The notes under the pieces were generated by a model. It was not told the origin of the DNA and did not search any database. It was given only the letters and a program-made list of their open reading frames with translations. A stretch of 35,905 nucleotides of DNA from GAS188 sp044445965 (GTDB lineage Bacteria; Pseudomonadota; Alphaproteobacteria; Rhizobiales; Beijerinckiaceae), in assembly GCA_044445965.1 (NCBI GenBank), contig JBIOEJ010000055.1:1-35905 (forward strand). The letters are read 5' to 3'. Made by a program: the position numbers and the translations under genes. How positions within the stretch are numbered: the first letter of the stretch is position 1; every line of letters begins with the position of its first letter. Positions 1-8,249 of this stretch are shown here, one piece after another.

Positions 1-102
1 CATCAAATCTACATATATCACGATTTTCAGCATCCGAAATATAACGATTTCGTTGGCGGTGACGAGCAGATGGGGCATGAGACGGATATCAGACTTCGGT
101 AA
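1..102 (+). CDS. Possible 3' end of an upstream gene (partial)
   Basis: An open frame runs from the first base of the window to a TAA at 100-102 and encodes 33 residues ending GHETDIRLR. The composition is protein-like (YNDFVGGDEQMGHETD) and the ending loosely recalls the last strands of outer-membrane barrel proteins, but the usual terminal aromatic residue is absent and no family can be named. The rest of the gene would lie to the left of the window. It may equally be a chance open frame. Low confidence. Confidence 0.3.
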   Translation, partial: HQIYIYHDFQHPKYNDFVGGDEQMGHETDIRLR

Positions 103-420
103 GCCGGCCGAAGGGGACACGTCTTGACGCCAGCCCGATGCCCGAAGGGAAGCCGCCTCCGCGCCCCGGCAACGGGGTTGGCCTCTCGGCCGTCTCGATT
201 TCGATGAGCGGCTCGCCGGCATTGCGCTCGGCCGCCAGCCGAGCCTCGCGACCAGGCGAGTTTGGAGCGGGCCCAATCGAAATCGGGTCTGATGCGCGAG
301 CTGATCGCTCGCCATCAGCTTTTCAGGTACCCGGTTGACAGGCTCATAGTACTCGCACACTTTCATACGATCTGGCCTAAGCAAAAATCACGATTTCCAC
401 CAGATCTCGGAGGAACGACC
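103..420. other. Upstream region of the PQQ alcohol dehydrogenase
   Basis: About 320 bases without a convincing gene. A short open frame at 138-338 looks like chance high-GC coding, being rich in Pro, Ser and Arg with no recognisable domain. The last 90 bases are more AT-rich and hold a TTGACA hexamer at 335-340 and a strong ribosome binding site, CGGAGGA, ending about 7 bases before the ATG at 421. No riboswitch fold was recognised. Confidence 0.5.
335..371 (+). promoter_or_regulatory. Possible promoter of the PQQ alcohol dehydrogenase
   Basis: A perfect -35 hexamer TTGACA lies at 335-340. No good -10 sits at the ideal distance; TTTCAT at 361-366 and TACGAT at 366-371 are weak and too far. 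The position, 50-85 bases before the start codon, suits a promoter, but the -10 is doubtful and an activator would be expected if the site is real. Confidence 0.3.
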
Positions 421-2130
421 ATGGCACGGCTCGGGATAACCGCCGCGGGCACGGGCGCGATTGCGCTCGCGATATCGCTGGCGACGATCGGCACCTCCTC
501 CTCGGAGGAGGTCAAGGCGGCAACCAAATACGGCTCGATGAGCACGGTGACGCAAGACCTGCTCAATCGCGCCGGAACCGACGGCAATAACTTCCTGCTG
601 ACCAATGGCGACTATTGGCAGCAGCGCTACTATCCCAATAAGCAGATCAACACCGGGAATGTGTCGCACCTGCATCCGGCCTGGATGTTTCAGACCGAGG
701 TCATGGAATCGATGGAGACCTCGCCCATCGTGGTGAACGGCATCATGTATGTCACCACTTCCTTCAGCCATGTCTATGCGCTCGATGCGCGGACTGGCGA
801 GGAGCTTTGGCACTACAAGCATAAATTGGGTCCGATCACGACCTATTGCTGCGGCCCGAACAATCGCGGTGTCGCGGCCTACCAGGACAAGATCTATCTG
901 GCGACGCTCGATTCGAAACTGGTCGCCCTTGATGCCAAGACGGGGGCCGTGGTCTGGCAGTCAGATATCGCCGATCCCGAGGCAGGCTACAGCGAGACGA
1001 TGGCTCCGACCGCGGTGAAAGGGAAAATCCTCATCGGCACGAACGGAGGCGAGTACGGCATCCGCGGCTTCGTCAAGGCGTACGACGCCGACACCGGCAA
1101 ACTGATTTGGACCTTCAACACCATTCCGGAGAATTCGGTCGGCGTCTGGGCGGAGAAGGACGCGACCGGCCGCGACATGCATCGCAACATCGCCGCCGAG
1201 AAGGCGCAGCTCGCCAAGACCGGCGATCCCTTCAAGACGCTCGGCGGAGGGGTCTGGCAGAACCCTTCGGTCGATCTCGACACCAACCGCATCTATTTCG
1301 TGGCCGGCAACCCTTCGCCCGACCTCGATGGCTCGGTGCGTCCGGGAGACAATCTCTACACCGACTCGCTCGTCTCGGTCGATCTCGATACGGGCCAATA
1401 TGTATGCCACTTCCAATATATCGCTCACGATATTTGGGACCTCGACGCCGTGAGCCCGACGGTCATCGCCATGGTCACGGGCAAGGACGGCAGACCGACC
1501 AAAGGCGTGCTGCATGCCGGAAAGACCGGGCATGTCTATGTCAACGACGCCAAGGATTGCTCGCTCATCCGCTTCTCCGAGGCCATGGTGCCGCAGGAGA
1601 ATATGTGGACGCTCCCCACCGCGGAGGGCGCGCGCATGCTGCCCGGCGCCAATGGCGGTGTCGAGTGGTCGCCGATGGCCCTCGATCCGACCCGCGCCCT
1701 CACCTATGCCATCAACCTGCATCAGCCGATGACCTACCACGTCGCGAGTTCACCCTACCCGCAGGGCAAGTTGTGGCTCGGCGGCGCCTTCAAGGTGATC
1801 CCCGCGGAGGAGCAATGGGGCAATGTCACCGCGGTCGACTACAACACCGGCAAGATCCGCTGGCAGGTCAAGACCCAGCAACCGATGATCGGCGGCATTC
1901 TCGCGACGGCAGGCGGTCTCGTCTTCACCGGCGAAGGGAACGGGCTGTTCAAGGCCTATGATTCGGAGACCGGCGCGACGCTATGGAGGTTCCAGGCAGG
2001 CGCCGGTGTCAACGCGCCGCCATCCTCCTATACGGTCGAGGGCAAGCAATATGTCGTGGTCGCAGCGGGCGGCAATACGCAGCTCGACTATAAGCGCGGC
2101 AATCTGATAATCGCCTTCACCACCTACTGA
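421..2130 (+). CDS. PQQ-dependent alcohol dehydrogenase, lanthanide-type active site
   Basis: Encodes a 569-residue periplasmic quinoprotein of the methanol/ethanol dehydrogenase family, an eight-bladed propeller that oxidises a primary alcohol and passes electrons to a cytochrome c. Residues that match the family are the vicinal disulfide C143-C144 (TYCCGPNNRG), which packs on PQQ, and the metal ligands E211 (GGEYGIRG), N297 (AGNPSP) and the catalytic D340. A second Asp, D342, lies two residues on (IWDLDA). In XoxF, ExaF and PedH this extra Asp marks lanthanide use, whereas calcium MxaF has Ala there. The length is a little short of the usual 600. The CCGPNNRG and GNPSPDLDG segments differ from XoxF and MxaF, so this is probably another clade with unknown substrate preference. 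The start at 421 is chosen for its ribosome binding site and the hydrophobic N-terminus (residues 5-23), although that signal peptide has few basic residues. There is no heme motif, so it is a type I enzyme. Confidence 0.9.
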   Translation: MARLGITAAGTGAIALAISLATIGTSSSEEVKAATKYGSMSTVTQDLLNRAGTDGNNFLLTNGDYWQQRYYPNKQINTGNVSHLHPAWMFQTEVMESMETSPIVVNGIMYVTTSFSHVYALDARTGEELWHYKHKLGPITTYCCGPNNRGVAAYQDKIYLATLDSKLVALDAKTGAVVWQSDIADPEAGYSETMAPTAVKGKILIGTNGGEYGIRGFVKAYDADTGKLIWTFNTIPENSVGVWAEKDATGRDMHRNIAAEKAQLAKTGDPFKTLGGGVWQNPSVDLDTNRIYFVAGNPSPDLDGSVRPGDNLYTDSLVSVDLDTGQYVCHFQYIAHDIWDLDAVSPTVIAMVTGKDGRPTKGVLHAGKTGHVYVNDAKDCSLIRFSEAMVPQENMWTLPTAEGARMLPGANGGVEWSPMALDPTRALTYAINLHQPMTYHVASSPYPQGKLWLGGAFKVIPAEEQWGNVTAVDYNTGKIRWQVKTQQPMIGGILATAGGLVFTGEGNGLFKAYDSETGATLWRFQAGAGVNAPPSSYTVEGKQYVVVAAGGNTQLDYKRGNLIIAFTTY

Positions 2131-2173
2131 TCGGTTGGGCGGCCGGGCATGCGCCCGGATGCTCGACACAAAG

Positions 2174-2204
2174 GACGGGGCCGCTCCACGGTCCCGTCTT
2201 TTTT
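2174..2204 (+). terminator. Rho-independent terminator after the alcohol dehydrogenase
   Basis: A 10-bp stem pairs GACGGGGCCG (2174-2183) with CGGTCCCGTC (2189-2198) around the loop CTCCA. Only one pair is a G-T wobble. Six T residues follow at 2199-2204. It begins 44 bases after the stop codon and separates the dehydrogenase transcript from the cytochrome gene. Confidence 0.85.
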
Positions 2205-2235
2205 CATGGGATTTTTCAATAGTCTGTTGGCGAAA

Positions 2236-2850
2236 ATGCGAAAGTCTCTGCTGAAACCGGCGCCGCTCCGCCGTTCGGCCATAGCGGTCCTTGGTCGAAT
2301 TGCCGCCGCGTCGCTGTTCGCCATTGTGGCAGCCAAAGCACACGGCCGGACTCTCGAAGAAAAGGCGGAGATATGCGGCGCCTGCCATGGCGAGACGGGT
2401 ATTCCGCAGGATAAGGCGACGCCGATCATCTGGGGGCAGCAAGAGGGTTATCTCTACCTCCAGCTGCGAGACTATAAGCGCGGCACCCGCAAGAACGAGC
2501 AGATGTCGCCGATCGCCGAAGCGCTCGAGCGCGACGAGATGTTTGCGCTCGCGGCGTATTTCTCCAAGAAGAGCTGGCCGGATTTGCGTCAGCCGCGCGC
2601 GCCGAACGAGGTGGCGAAGCGGGCGCTCATGGCCAATAGCTCGGTCGGCTGCACAGGCTGCCATCTCGCCGAATATCAAGGCGCCGGCACCGTACCGCGC
2701 CTGGCCGGGCAAAGCAGCGACTATCTCACCAAGACCATCGCCGAATTTCGCAGCCGCGAGCGCGCCAATAATCCGGGCATGTCGGATCTCATGCAGGCGA
2801 CCTCGGAGCAGGACCTCGCGGCGGTGGTTGCATATCTCGCGGGGCGCTAG
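2236..2850 (+). CDS. Diheme cytochrome c (c4-like)
   Basis: A 204-residue secreted cytochrome with two heme sites, CGACH at residues 47-51 and CTGCH at 139-143. Methionines M90 (NEQMSPIA) and M182 (NNPGMSDLM) are the likely sixth ligands. This repeated arrangement of about 90 residues per domain is that of cytochrome c4. The N-terminus is basic followed by a hydrophobic stretch, fitting a Sec signal peptide ending near AKAHG. I chose the ATG at 2236; in-frame ATGs at 2149 and 2206 lie before or immediately after the terminator and are less likely. No strong ribosome binding site is visible. Its position suggests it carries electrons from the upstream quinoprotein towards a terminal oxidase. 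That is an inference, since the usual XoxG/MxaG partner is a monoheme cytochrome. Confidence 0.8.
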   Translation: MRKSLLKPAPLRRSAIAVLGRIAAASLFAIVAAKAHGRTLEEKAEICGACHGETGIPQDKATPIIWGQQEGYLYLQLRDYKRGTRKNEQMSPIAEALERDEMFALAAYFSKKSWPDLRQPRAPNEVAKRALMANSSVGCTGCHLAEYQGAGTVPRLAGQSSDYLTKTIAEFRSRERANNPGMSDLMQATSEQDLAAVVAYLAGR

Positions 2851-2865
2851 GGCAAAGAGTGCCGT

Positions 2866-2940
2866 TCATGCGGCAGCGCCGATGGCGATCGCGACCCCAA
2901 GCGCCTCGACATAGGCCTTCACGTCGTGAACCCGAGAGGC
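2866..2940 (-). pseudogene. Remnant of a dihydropteroate synthase 3' end
   Basis: Read on the minus strand, about 75 bases encode SRVHDVKAYVEALGVAIAIG followed by a few Ala and a TGA. This closely matches the C-terminus of the intact folP at 3954-4781, which reads LRVHDVKAHVEALAVASAIA. Upstream in the same frame the similarity fades and no DHPS core can be found. It is best explained as the leftover of a duplicated or second folP copy. The rest of the gap from 2851 to 3205 shows no gene I can support. Confidence 0.6.
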
Positions 2941-3205
2941 CGATGAACGGGCGCTCGGCAACGACGGGCCCGAACAACTCCGGCTGGAATTTCGCTCCAC
3001 GACCGATGCCGGCAATACGATTCCGCCTTGCTGCGTACGTCAATAAGGTGCATTCTGACCCGTGCAAGGCCAGTCATCGAGGAATATCGGATGACACCGT
3101 GCTACGATTCAATTGGAGCAGGGAAGAAGAGACCGTGGGGGGCAAACGTCACCCGCAGTACCGCTTTGCATACGCAGCAAGAAAAGCAAAATAGGGAGGT
3201 ACGCC

Positions 3206-3754
3206 GTGACACAAGTAGTCGCTCTGTCGTTGAGCATCGCGGTTCTCGGAGCCGTTTGGGCGTTTCTCGCGCTCGGACCGTTGAGCGGGTTCGTCCTGGT
3301 CTGGGCGGGGTTCATCGCCTGGGGCTGTTTCTTCCATACAGGCGGTGACAACAAGGCGCTCGCCAAAACCATCGTCGGCAACGCGTATGGGGCGTTCGTG
3401 GCCTGGATCGCCCTCTTGATCATCGTCAATGTTCCGATTGCTCAGCTCGGTGCGGTCTGGCCAGCGGTCGTCGTCGGAGTGACCGTCTTCTTCCTGGTGA
3501 TCGTGGCCTCGGTTGACCTATTGTCGGCGGTTCCAGCCAATGTCTACGGCTACGCGGCGCTGGTCGCCTACTCGCTGCACCAACCCTCATCGGCGCCCTC
3601 GACGGGGCCACTGCAAAACCTAGCCTCGGCTTCCTTCGCCAACCCGCTGGTCCTGCTGATCGTCTCGATGGTACTTGGAGCCCTCTTCGGCTATGCCTCC
3701 GGGCAAGCTGCCAACGCTTTGACTAAGAAACAGCCGACAGCAGCACACGCATAA
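3206..3754 (+). CDS. DUF1097 family inner-membrane protein
   Basis: A 182-residue very hydrophobic protein with about five or six membrane segments and a short polar C-terminus (TKKQPTAAHA). The spacing of segments and the motif W-G-C-F-F-H-T-G-G-D (around residues 40-50) fit the DUF1097 family, which includes E. coli YcdZ and has no firmly known function. The start is the GTG at 3206 because AGGGAGGT ends 5 bases before it; the longer upstream open frame has no signal or membrane character. It has no visible link to C1 metabolism and seems to be a lone gene between the cytochrome and folP. Confidence 0.7.
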   Translation: MTQVVALSLSIAVLGAVWAFLALGPLSGFVLVWAGFIAWGCFFHTGGDNKALAKTIVGNAYGAFVAWIALLIIVNVPIAQLGAVWPAVVVGVTVFFLVIVASVDLLSAVPANVYGYAALVAYSLHQPSSAPSTGPLQNLASASFANPLVLLIVSMVLGALFGYASGQAANALTKKQPTAAHA

Positions 3755-3953
3755 CAATATCGGCGAGATTAGAATCACCAACAGGTTCGGTAAGGGCGTG
3801 TGATCGCCGTGGCCTAGCTTTCGAGCGTCTCGATCCCCTTGTGGCCGAGACGCGGTGCGGCCTGCCGCGGGCATGCCGTCGACCACCGGCGATCGCCGCC
3901 CGCACCTCTCGCCGATATTGCCGCCGAGTCGAGGGCCGTCTGCGCCCCCGAGT
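3755..3953. other. Gap between DUF1097 gene and folP
   Basis: About 200 bases at a convergent junction. On the minus strand a short stretch reads GHKGIETLES then a stop at about 3815, which could be the degraded end of a protein gene, but I cannot name it. No convincing terminator was seen. Confidence 0.3.
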
Positions 3954-4781
3954 TCATGCCGCCGCGATGGCGCTCGCGACCGCGAGCGCCTCGACATGCG
4001 CCTTTACGTCGTGAACCCGCAATACGCTCGCGCCCGCTCGCACCGCCAGCACATTAGCCGAAATGGTGCCAAACAGACGCTCTCTTGGCGTTTGCTCACC
4101 CAAAATGCGCCCGATCAAGGACTTTCGCGACAATCCAACCAGAATGGGGGCACCAAGTTCATGGAGCTCGGCGAGGCGGTTGAGCAAAACAAGATTCTGG
4201 ACCTGAGTCTTGCCGAAGCCGATCCCCGGATCGATAAGGACCCGCTCTCTTGCCAAGCCTGCCTGTTCCGCAAGATCGAGCGAGCGAGCCAGAAAAGCCT
4301 TGACCTCGGCGACGATGTCGATCGCCGGATCGGCGGCGATCCGGTTATGCATCACGACGACACCCGCGGCACGGCCGGCAACCTGAGCCATTTTGGCGTC
4401 GCGCTGTAGACCCCAGACGTCATTGACGATGGTAGCGCCGGCGGCGAGTGCGGCGCTGGCGACCGAAGCCTTCTGGGTATCGATCGATACAGGTACCTTG
4501 AGCCTCTTGGCCAGCGCTTCGAGAATCGGCAGGACGCGGCGCTTCTCCTCCTCCTCGGACACGGGCGTGTGGCCGGGACGGGTCGACTCCCCGCCGATAT
4601 CGATGATGTCGGCGCCCTCCTCCGCCATACTCTCGGCCTGGGATAGGGCAGCGTCGCGTGCCGCGAACAGGCCGCCGTCGGAAAAAGAGTCCGGCGTCAC
4701 ATTGAGAATGCCCATGATCAGCGGGCGCCTGCTCGAATCCAGGACGCGTCCATCAGGCAAATGCATGCGGAAACTGGTCAT
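3954..4781 (-). CDS. folP: Dihydropteroate synthase
   Basis: A 275-residue TIM-barrel enzyme that joins 6-hydroxymethyl-dihydropterin pyrophosphate to p-aminobenzoate in folate synthesis. Clear family motifs are MGILNVTPDSFSDGG near residues 23-37 (pterin and phosphate site), IDIGGESTRPG near 60-70, SIDTQKA near 98-104, IVNDVWG, LIDPGIGFGKT near 182-192, LVGLSRKSLIG near 215-225 and the C-terminal RVHDV. All expected motifs are present, so it should be active. It lies 128 bases downstream of fhcC on the same strand and may be cotranscribed with the fhc operon. A 3' fragment of a second copy lies at 2866-2940. Confidence 0.95.
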   Translation of the reverse strand: MTSFRMHLPDGRVLDSSRRPLIMGILNVTPDSFSDGGLFAARDAALSQAESMAEEGADIIDIGGESTRPGHTPVSEEEEKRRVLPILEALAKRLKVPVSIDTQKASVASAALAAGATIVNDVWGLQRDAKMAQVAGRAAGVVVMHNRIAADPAIDIVAEVKAFLARSLDLAEQAGLARERVLIDPGIGFGKTQVQNLVLLNRLAELHELGAPILVGLSRKSLIGRILGEQTPRERLFGTISANVLAVRAGASVLRVHDVKAHVEALAVASAIAAA

Positions 4782-4909
4782 GAGGCAATCAGCCCTTCCC
4801 TACGCCCTGGCGCTCCCAGGCCAGACACCTGTCCATGCGACGAGCTGGGAGCTTAGGCCGGCACCGGTTCGATTACGAGATCGCCGCCGGCGAGCCGTAC
4901 GGGCGCGCA

Positions 4910-5725
4910 TCAATCGCCGGGCAGACATAGGATTTCACCCTTGCCGAGCACAGCCATGTCGCCTGCGAAGCGACGCAATGGTCGGTCGAGGCTGCGCGCC
5001 CAAGCTGTTCCAAGGCGCGCGATCTCGGTCGCGAGCAATCTTACGGCTACAAGCCGATGGACCCCGCAATCGACGAAGCCAGGGGCTAACGGGCCCGCGG
5101 CGTTGAGGAGCGCAATCGTGCCCCGCCGCATCAGCGCTCCCGGAGACCCGGCGACCGCCCCGCGCAACACCAGCGTTCCGGCAATCATGCGGCTCCCGGC
5201 ATCGGCTCCGCTGCGTCCTTCGATCACGACGAGGCCTCGCCTTAGCCTGTCGCCCGCCCGCGACCCCGCGTCGCCGCGCACGATGGTGAGACCGCCCGAC
5301 ATGCCTGCCATTTCGCCCGCGAGCGGACCGCCGAGACGGTCGCCCGCATCACCGTCGATGACAAGCTGCCCACCAGCCAGCCTCGAAGCCGCGTAGGGTC
5401 CGGCATCGCCGCGGATATGGAGACTGCCGCCGCGCATCAGCCGCCCTGCCAGCTGGCCGACTGGACCCTCGACGACGATGCTACCCGCGGTCATGCCCGC
5501 GCCGATAAGATCGAAGCGCTCGGAGCCGCCCTCGAATCGCAGCGACATGGTGTCACCCATGCGAAGGGCGAAAACATCCCCCACATTGAGCTTTTCGCAT
5601 GTGGTGTGAATGGGAAGACTCGCGATCGCCTTTTCGGTGCGGCCTTGCAAGGCATCGGGAACTAGGCACGACAGGTCGATCCTCTGCTCGGGCGGCCCCT
5701 TGAGCTTGAAGACCAGCGCATTCAT
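4910..5725 (-). CDS. fhcC: Formyltransferase/hydrolase complex subunit C
   Basis: A 271-residue homologue of formylmethanofuran dehydrogenase subunit C. Residues about 80-210 form a run of short Gly-rich repeats (GGSLHIRGDAG, GGQLVIDGDAG, GGLTIVRGDAG, RGLVVIEG), the right-handed beta-helix shared with the C-terminal part of glutamate synthase. In methylotrophs FhcC is a structural part of the cytoplasmic FhcABCD complex, which moves the formyl group from H4MPT to methylofuran and releases formate. The ATG at 5725 overlaps the fhcD stop by 4 bases (ATGA), so the two are translationally coupled. It is the last of four contiguous fhc genes, ordered B-A-D-C. Confidence 0.93.
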   Translation of the reverse strand: MNALVFKLKGPPEQRIDLSCLVPDALQGRTEKAIASLPIHTTCEKLNVGDVFALRMGDTMSLRFEGGSERFDLIGAGMTAGSIVVEGPVGQLAGRLMRGGSLHIRGDAGPYAASRLAGGQLVIDGDAGDRLGGPLAGEMAGMSGGLTIVRGDAGSRAGDRLRRGLVVIEGRSGADAGSRMIAGTLVLRGAVAGSPGALMRRGTIALLNAAGPLAPGFVDCGVHRLVAVRLLATEIARLGTAWARSLDRPLRRFAGDMAVLGKGEILCLPGD

Positions 5726-6621
5726 GGCAGAAGCGCCCTCAGATGGTAGTGATGGCGTCCCAGCTTGCCGCCATAGTTGCCGGCCCCTATGCGGGTTGCC
5801 CCTTTCTGCGGGCCGAGCTCGGCGATGCCGGCGATGCCGGCGCGGATCGCGGCCGCGACCGCCTCGGAGCTCAGCCCATCGATGACGATCTCCAGAACGC
5901 TCGCGATGTCGGGAGCGAGCGCCGAGGCGACCGCGCCTTTCAAGGTCGGGCAATAGGCATGATTGGTCGACGCCGGGAGCGCCTTGTATTTCGAGCCGAC
6001 CTTCGATCCGGAACGGACGATGCCGCCCGGGAACGGCATGATGACATCGGGCACGCCAGCAATACCCCTTACGGCCGCCATGGCGGCGGCCAGCGTGCCC
6101 TTCCGGCCGGCGCCCATGATGATGAGGTTGCCACCGCCTACGGCCGATTTGGTCAATCCTGTCGTCGCCTCGCAGACGAACTCGCCATCCATGACCGGCA
6201 CCCGCCAGAAATGGCGGCCGCCGATCTTCTTCGAAATCTGCCAGCCATCGCCGAAATAGCGAAGCGCCGCTCCGAGCTTCAGCCTGTCCTCGCCTTCGAT
6301 GCCGGCATAGCAGGCACTGCCGGGGCAAGTGAGCACGCATTGACCGACGCGGTTCTGGAGCTGTTTCTGCAGCTCGCTCGTCGATACGGCGAATAACAGA
6401 ACACGCACGCCCGGCCGGCCGTCCGGCGTTTCGGCAGTGCCGAGATCGCGATCGATCCCGCCCTCGCAGCCGCAGCCGATGACCGAGGTCGCAAACCCGG
6501 TCATCGTGACGGCGGCCTCGCGCGCCCATTTGGGGCTGTCGGCCGTGATGATGAGGGCGGTCGCGCGCATATCGAAGGCTTCGGCAAAACTGTCGTCGAT
6601 CGCGACGCCGTTGACGCTCAT
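5722..6621 (-). CDS. fhcD: Formylmethanofuran:H4MPT formyltransferase (FhcD)
   Basis: A 299-residue formyltransferase (Ftr family) that transfers the formyl group between N5-formyl-H4MPT and methylofuran. The N-terminus NGVAIDDSFAEAFDMRAT and the segments IGCGCEGGIDRDL, CPGSACYAGI and GRKGTLAAAM are typical of Ftr. The length is close to the usual 300. I chose the ATG at 6621, which gives an ATGA overlap with the fhcA stop; an in-frame ATG at 6630 would add three residues. It forms the transferase part of the FhcABCD complex in the cytoplasm. Confidence 0.95.
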   Translation of the reverse strand: MSVNGVAIDDSFAEAFDMRATALIITADSPKWAREAAVTMTGFATSVIGCGCEGGIDRDLGTAETPDGRPGVRVLLFAVSTSELQKQLQNRVGQCVLTCPGSACYAGIEGEDRLKLGAALRYFGDGWQISKKIGGRHFWRVPVMDGEFVCEATTGLTKSAVGGGNLIIMGAGRKGTLAAAMAAVRGIAGVPDVIMPFPGGIVRSGSKVGSKYKALPASTNHAYCPTLKGAVASALAPDIASVLEIVIDGLSSEAVAAAIRAGIAGIAELGPQKGATRIGAGNYGGKLGRHHYHLRALLP

Positions 6622-8249
6622 ATGGCGCATGGCACCGTCTCGAATGACCCCAGGAACCCTTTGGCTTCCTCGGGGACTGAAAACAGGCGCCGCGGGATAC
6701 CATAGAACTGATCATAGTACCGCTCGAGCCGCTCTTCGACCGCCTGGTGGCGATCAGGCGCCACATGGAAGGTTCGTCCGAACTTGCTTCGCACGATCTT
6801 GCCGTCGCGCACGACGAGATCGCCGTCCTTGAGCACGAGGCGAGCCGCCCGAAACATCGTCGCGCGATCGCTGAGATCGTCGTAGACGGCGATGTCGGCG
6901 ATGGCGCCGGGCCCGAGATGCCCCCGATCGTGAAGACCGAGCAGCCTCGCTGGCGCAGCGCGTGTCATCCATGCGATCTCGCTGAGCGTGTATTCGCGTT
7001 TGATAGCCGGCAGCGTCGTCATGGCGAGCGCCGCTTTGGGCAAGCCTTCGATCCACTCGGCGCGCAGCTCGCGATCCATGAGCAAGGCGAAGAGATCGGG
7101 ATAGGTCGTGAAGGGCGCGCCGTTCGGATGGTCGGTCGTGAAGAAGACGCGCCAGGGATCGTTGATCAGCAAGAAGAGCTCGAGGCCTGCCGCCCATTGC
7201 ACGGCATTGGTGAAGCTTGATCTTCGATAGAGCATCGGCACGATGCCGCCACCATTGGAATCGCCATCGATGATCACGCTCTTGTTCGGGCGGGCGAGGC
7301 CCCTTGCGCCGAACTGGCGCAAGACATCTGACGACACCGTCACGGTCTGTCCGAACATGAGCTGCCCGACATCGACGCTGACATGAGGCGCGGCGTTGAC
7401 GGCTTCGGCGAGGCGGGCCGCCGCGGAAGAAAAGCCCCGCTCTCCCTCGGTGCCGTAACTATAGAACTGCATATGGGCGAGGTGGACGGGAGCTCCGCCA
7501 AGCGCCTTGATCGTGTCGAGGGCGGTTTCGACATTGCCCGGGATGCCGAGATTGTTGCAATGGACGTGGAGGCGATGGGGAACGCCGAGCTCTTGCACCG
7601 CCTGCTGCAATGCCGTCACGATCTCGCGCGAGGTGACGCCGTAGGCGGGCACGATGTCATCGAGCCCGAAGCTGCGGACATTGTGCTTGAACGCCATGGC
7701 GCCGCCGGCGTTGACGACTTTCACGCCGAGTGCCCGGCAGGAGGCGAGCGTCGAGCCGACATAATCGCGGACGACATTCGCCCCCTCCCCGCGCCGCAAC
7801 AGCGACAACAGGAAATCGTCGTCGCCGAGGACGGCCAAAATTGCCTTGTCGATGATCGGCGTGTCGGCGAGCTCGAGATGGGCGTGAAGGGCGGTGTGGG
7901 GCGCGATCGCCGGTTCAACCACGGTCGTGAAGCCCATGATGGCGTAGAGCCTTCCGGTTTCCGTGGTCGACCAGCCAAGCGCAGTCAGTGGCGTCCCGGC
8001 GGGCCGCGGGAGATGGGCTCGGTGCTGCTCGGGCAAGAGCATGCGGGCGGTGTTCACATTGGCGCCGGCGATATGGGAGTGGATGTCGATCGCACCGGCC
8101 ATGACGATCTTGCCGGAAACGTCGAAGGTCTCCGAGGCGCGCCCGGCGGCCGGCCGAGACGCGATGCGCCCATCCTCGATCCACAGCTCGGCAATTTCGT
8201 CGCGGCCATGGGCCGGGTCGATGATGCGTCCTCCTGTGAGGCTGATCAT
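6618..8249 (-). CDS. fhcA: Formyltransferase/hydrolase complex subunit A
   Basis: A 543-residue amidohydrolase-superfamily protein, homologous to formylmethanofuran dehydrogenase subunit A. It starts with a small beta domain (ISLTGGRIIDPAHG) followed by the zinc-binding HxH of DIHSHIAG near residue 55. Other metal-site candidates are HLHVHCNN in mid-protein and TTDHPNGAPFTTYPDLF near residue 390. In methylotrophs FhcA is the hydrolase that splits formyl-methylofuran into formate and methylofuran. The ATG at 8249 overlaps the fhcB stop by 4 bases. The length fits the family. Confidence 0.95.
   Translation of the reverse strand: MISLTGGRIIDPAHGRDEIAELWIEDGRIASRPAAGRASETFDVSGKIVMAGAIDIHSHIAGANVNTARMLLPEQHRAHLPRPAGTPLTALGWSTTETGRLYAIMGFTTVVEPAIAPHTALHAHLELADTPIIDKAILAVLGDDDFLLSLLRRGEGANVVRDYVGSTLASCRALGVKVVNAGGAMAFKHNVRSFGLDDIVPAYGVTSREIVTALQQAVQELGVPHRLHVHCNNLGIPGNVETALDTIKALGGAPVHLAHMQFYSYGTEGERGFSSAAARLAEAVNAAPHVSVDVGQLMFGQTVTVSSDVLRQFGARGLARPNKSVIIDGDSNGGGIVPMLYRRSSFTNAVQWAAGLELFLLINDPWRVFFTTDHPNGAPFTTYPDLFALLMDRELRAEWIEGLPKAALAMTTLPAIKREYTLSEIAWMTRAAPARLLGLHDRGHLGPGAIADIAVYDDLSDRATMFRAARLVLKDGDLVVRDGKIVRSKFGRTFHVAPDRHQAVEERLERYYDQFYGIPRRLFSVPEEAKGFLGSFETVPCAI

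Noticed and set aside
3620..3997. Possible degraded gene on the minus strand near 3800
   Set aside because: Only a short protein-like end (GHKGIETLES) was seen and no family could be named, so it was not called a pseudogene.
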